The notes under the pieces were generated by a model. That model ran no database searches, was not told the origin of the DNA, and was given only the letters and a program-made list of their open reading frames with translations. 14,056 nt of DNA from NCBI GenBank assembly GCA_002315945.1, contig DCIJ01000057.1, positions 1-14,056 of the forward strand. The letters run 5' to 3'. Position 1 is the stretch's first letter, and each line of letters begins with the position of its first letter. Source of the stretch: Lachnospiraceae bacterium UBA1729. GTDB taxonomy: Bacteria; Bacillota; Clostridia; Lachnospirales; Lachnospiraceae. This document shows, piece by piece, positions 13,780 to 14,056 of this stretch. The position numbers and the translations under genes were made by a program.

Positions 13780-14056
13780 ATGGAAAGAAGAAACACAATC
13801 CAAAAGGAACTAGTTCTGAATGCAGTTATGCAGATGCGTAGGCATGTTACTGCAGAGGAAGTATACAATTATATAAAAAATGAACATCCTTCTATAGGAA
13901 AAGGTACTGTATACAGGAACTTAAATATATTAGCGGATGAAGGCAAAATCAGAAAGGTGGAGATTCCTGGAGGTGCAGACTGTTTCGATTTTATGTTGAA
14001 GAAGCATTATCACGTGAAATGCATAAAGTGCGGAAGAGTATTTGATGTTGACATGG
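13780..14056 (+). CDS. perR: Fur-family regulator, PerR-like, 5' part
   Basis: The first 92 codons of a Fur-family repressor; the 3' end lies beyond the window. The N-terminal winged helix (about 1-62) contains the recognition region GKGTVYRNLNILADEGKI, as in PerR and Fur. Aligned by eye with Bacillus subtilis PerR, all five regulatory metal ligands are present: H22 (H37), D70 (D85), H76 (H91), H78 (H93) and D89 (D104). C81 and C84 form the first pair of the structural zinc site. The Asp at 89, where Fur proteins usually have Glu, favours peroxide sensing by iron-catalysed histidine oxidation. ATG 13780 follows GAGGTG. The gene has its own promoter and lies 139 bp after the CDF gene. A different Fur paralogue is possible until the C-terminus is seen. 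Confidence 0.82.
   Translation, partial: MERRNTIQKELVLNAVMQMRRHVTAEEVYNYIKNEHPSIGKGTVYRNLNILADEGKIRKVEIPGGADCFDFMLKKHYHVKCIKCGRVFDVDM

Noticed and set aside
1..14056. Mobile element, phage, CRISPR or attachment-site signals
   Set aside because: No transposase, integrase, spaced repeats or flanking direct repeats were found; the tRNA 3' end is not seen duplicated elsewhere in the window.

Overview
The window looks like a chromosomal segment of an anaerobic, low-GC Firmicute, most likely a Lachnospiraceae member (Butyrivibrio/Pseudobutyrivibrio/Roseburia-like). The reasons are AT-rich spacers, strong AGGAGG-type ribosome binding sites, a GGGtGRT-family protein, a bacterial GH3 enzyme, a HipA-like kinase pair and a PerR-type regulator. 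This is inference from family content; no rRNA or marker gene is present. No insertion sequence, phage gene or CRISPR array was seen.

Left part (1-4420). The 3' end of a GGGtGRT-family gene, with the codon bias of a highly expressed gene, runs into a strong terminator. Convergent to it is a 949-residue membrane protein in which two large extracytoplasmic sensor-like regions precede a C-terminal MscS-type channel module. A 342-bp spacer follows with two possible short ORFs and a sigma-28-like -10 octamer. It leads to a 209-residue protein that has about 115 consecutive residues without any charged residue and ends in four 12-residue repeats. Next is a tRNA-Trp(CCA) with its own promoter and terminator.

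Middle (4462-11063). A Nudix hydrolase and a nicotinamidase-like isochorismatase-fold hydrolase form a likely two-gene NAD(P)-salvage or ADP-ribose unit. A CPBP-family membrane protease overlaps it tail to tail. Divergent from the protease is a tight three-gene operon: a GH3-family acyl-adenylating/amido-synthetase-like enzyme, a MATE transporter with a GHKL/anti-sigma-type ATPase-like tail, and a two-S1-domain RNA-binding protein. It ends at an 18-bp perfect inverted repeat. The enzyme-exporter pairing suggests making and exporting a conjugated small acid, but the substrate is unknown.

Right part (11098-14056). An HTH protein with a conserved C-terminal domain and a compact HipA/CtkA-like kinase form a toxin-antitoxin-like pair. 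The inverted repeat just upstream contains two ATCA-N3-TGAT elements that could be operators for the HTH protein. After a terminator comes a cation diffusion facilitator with its own promoter. Last is the 5' end of a Fur-family regulator whose visible residues match all five PerR metal ligands, so the CDF-PerR neighbourhood suggests Fe/Mn homeostasis tied to peroxide stress.

The items most worth a second look are the GH3/MATE-ATPase/S1 operon, the sensor-MscS fusion, the charge-free repeat-tailed membrane protein with its upstream small ORFs, and the HipA-like pair with its candidate double operator.
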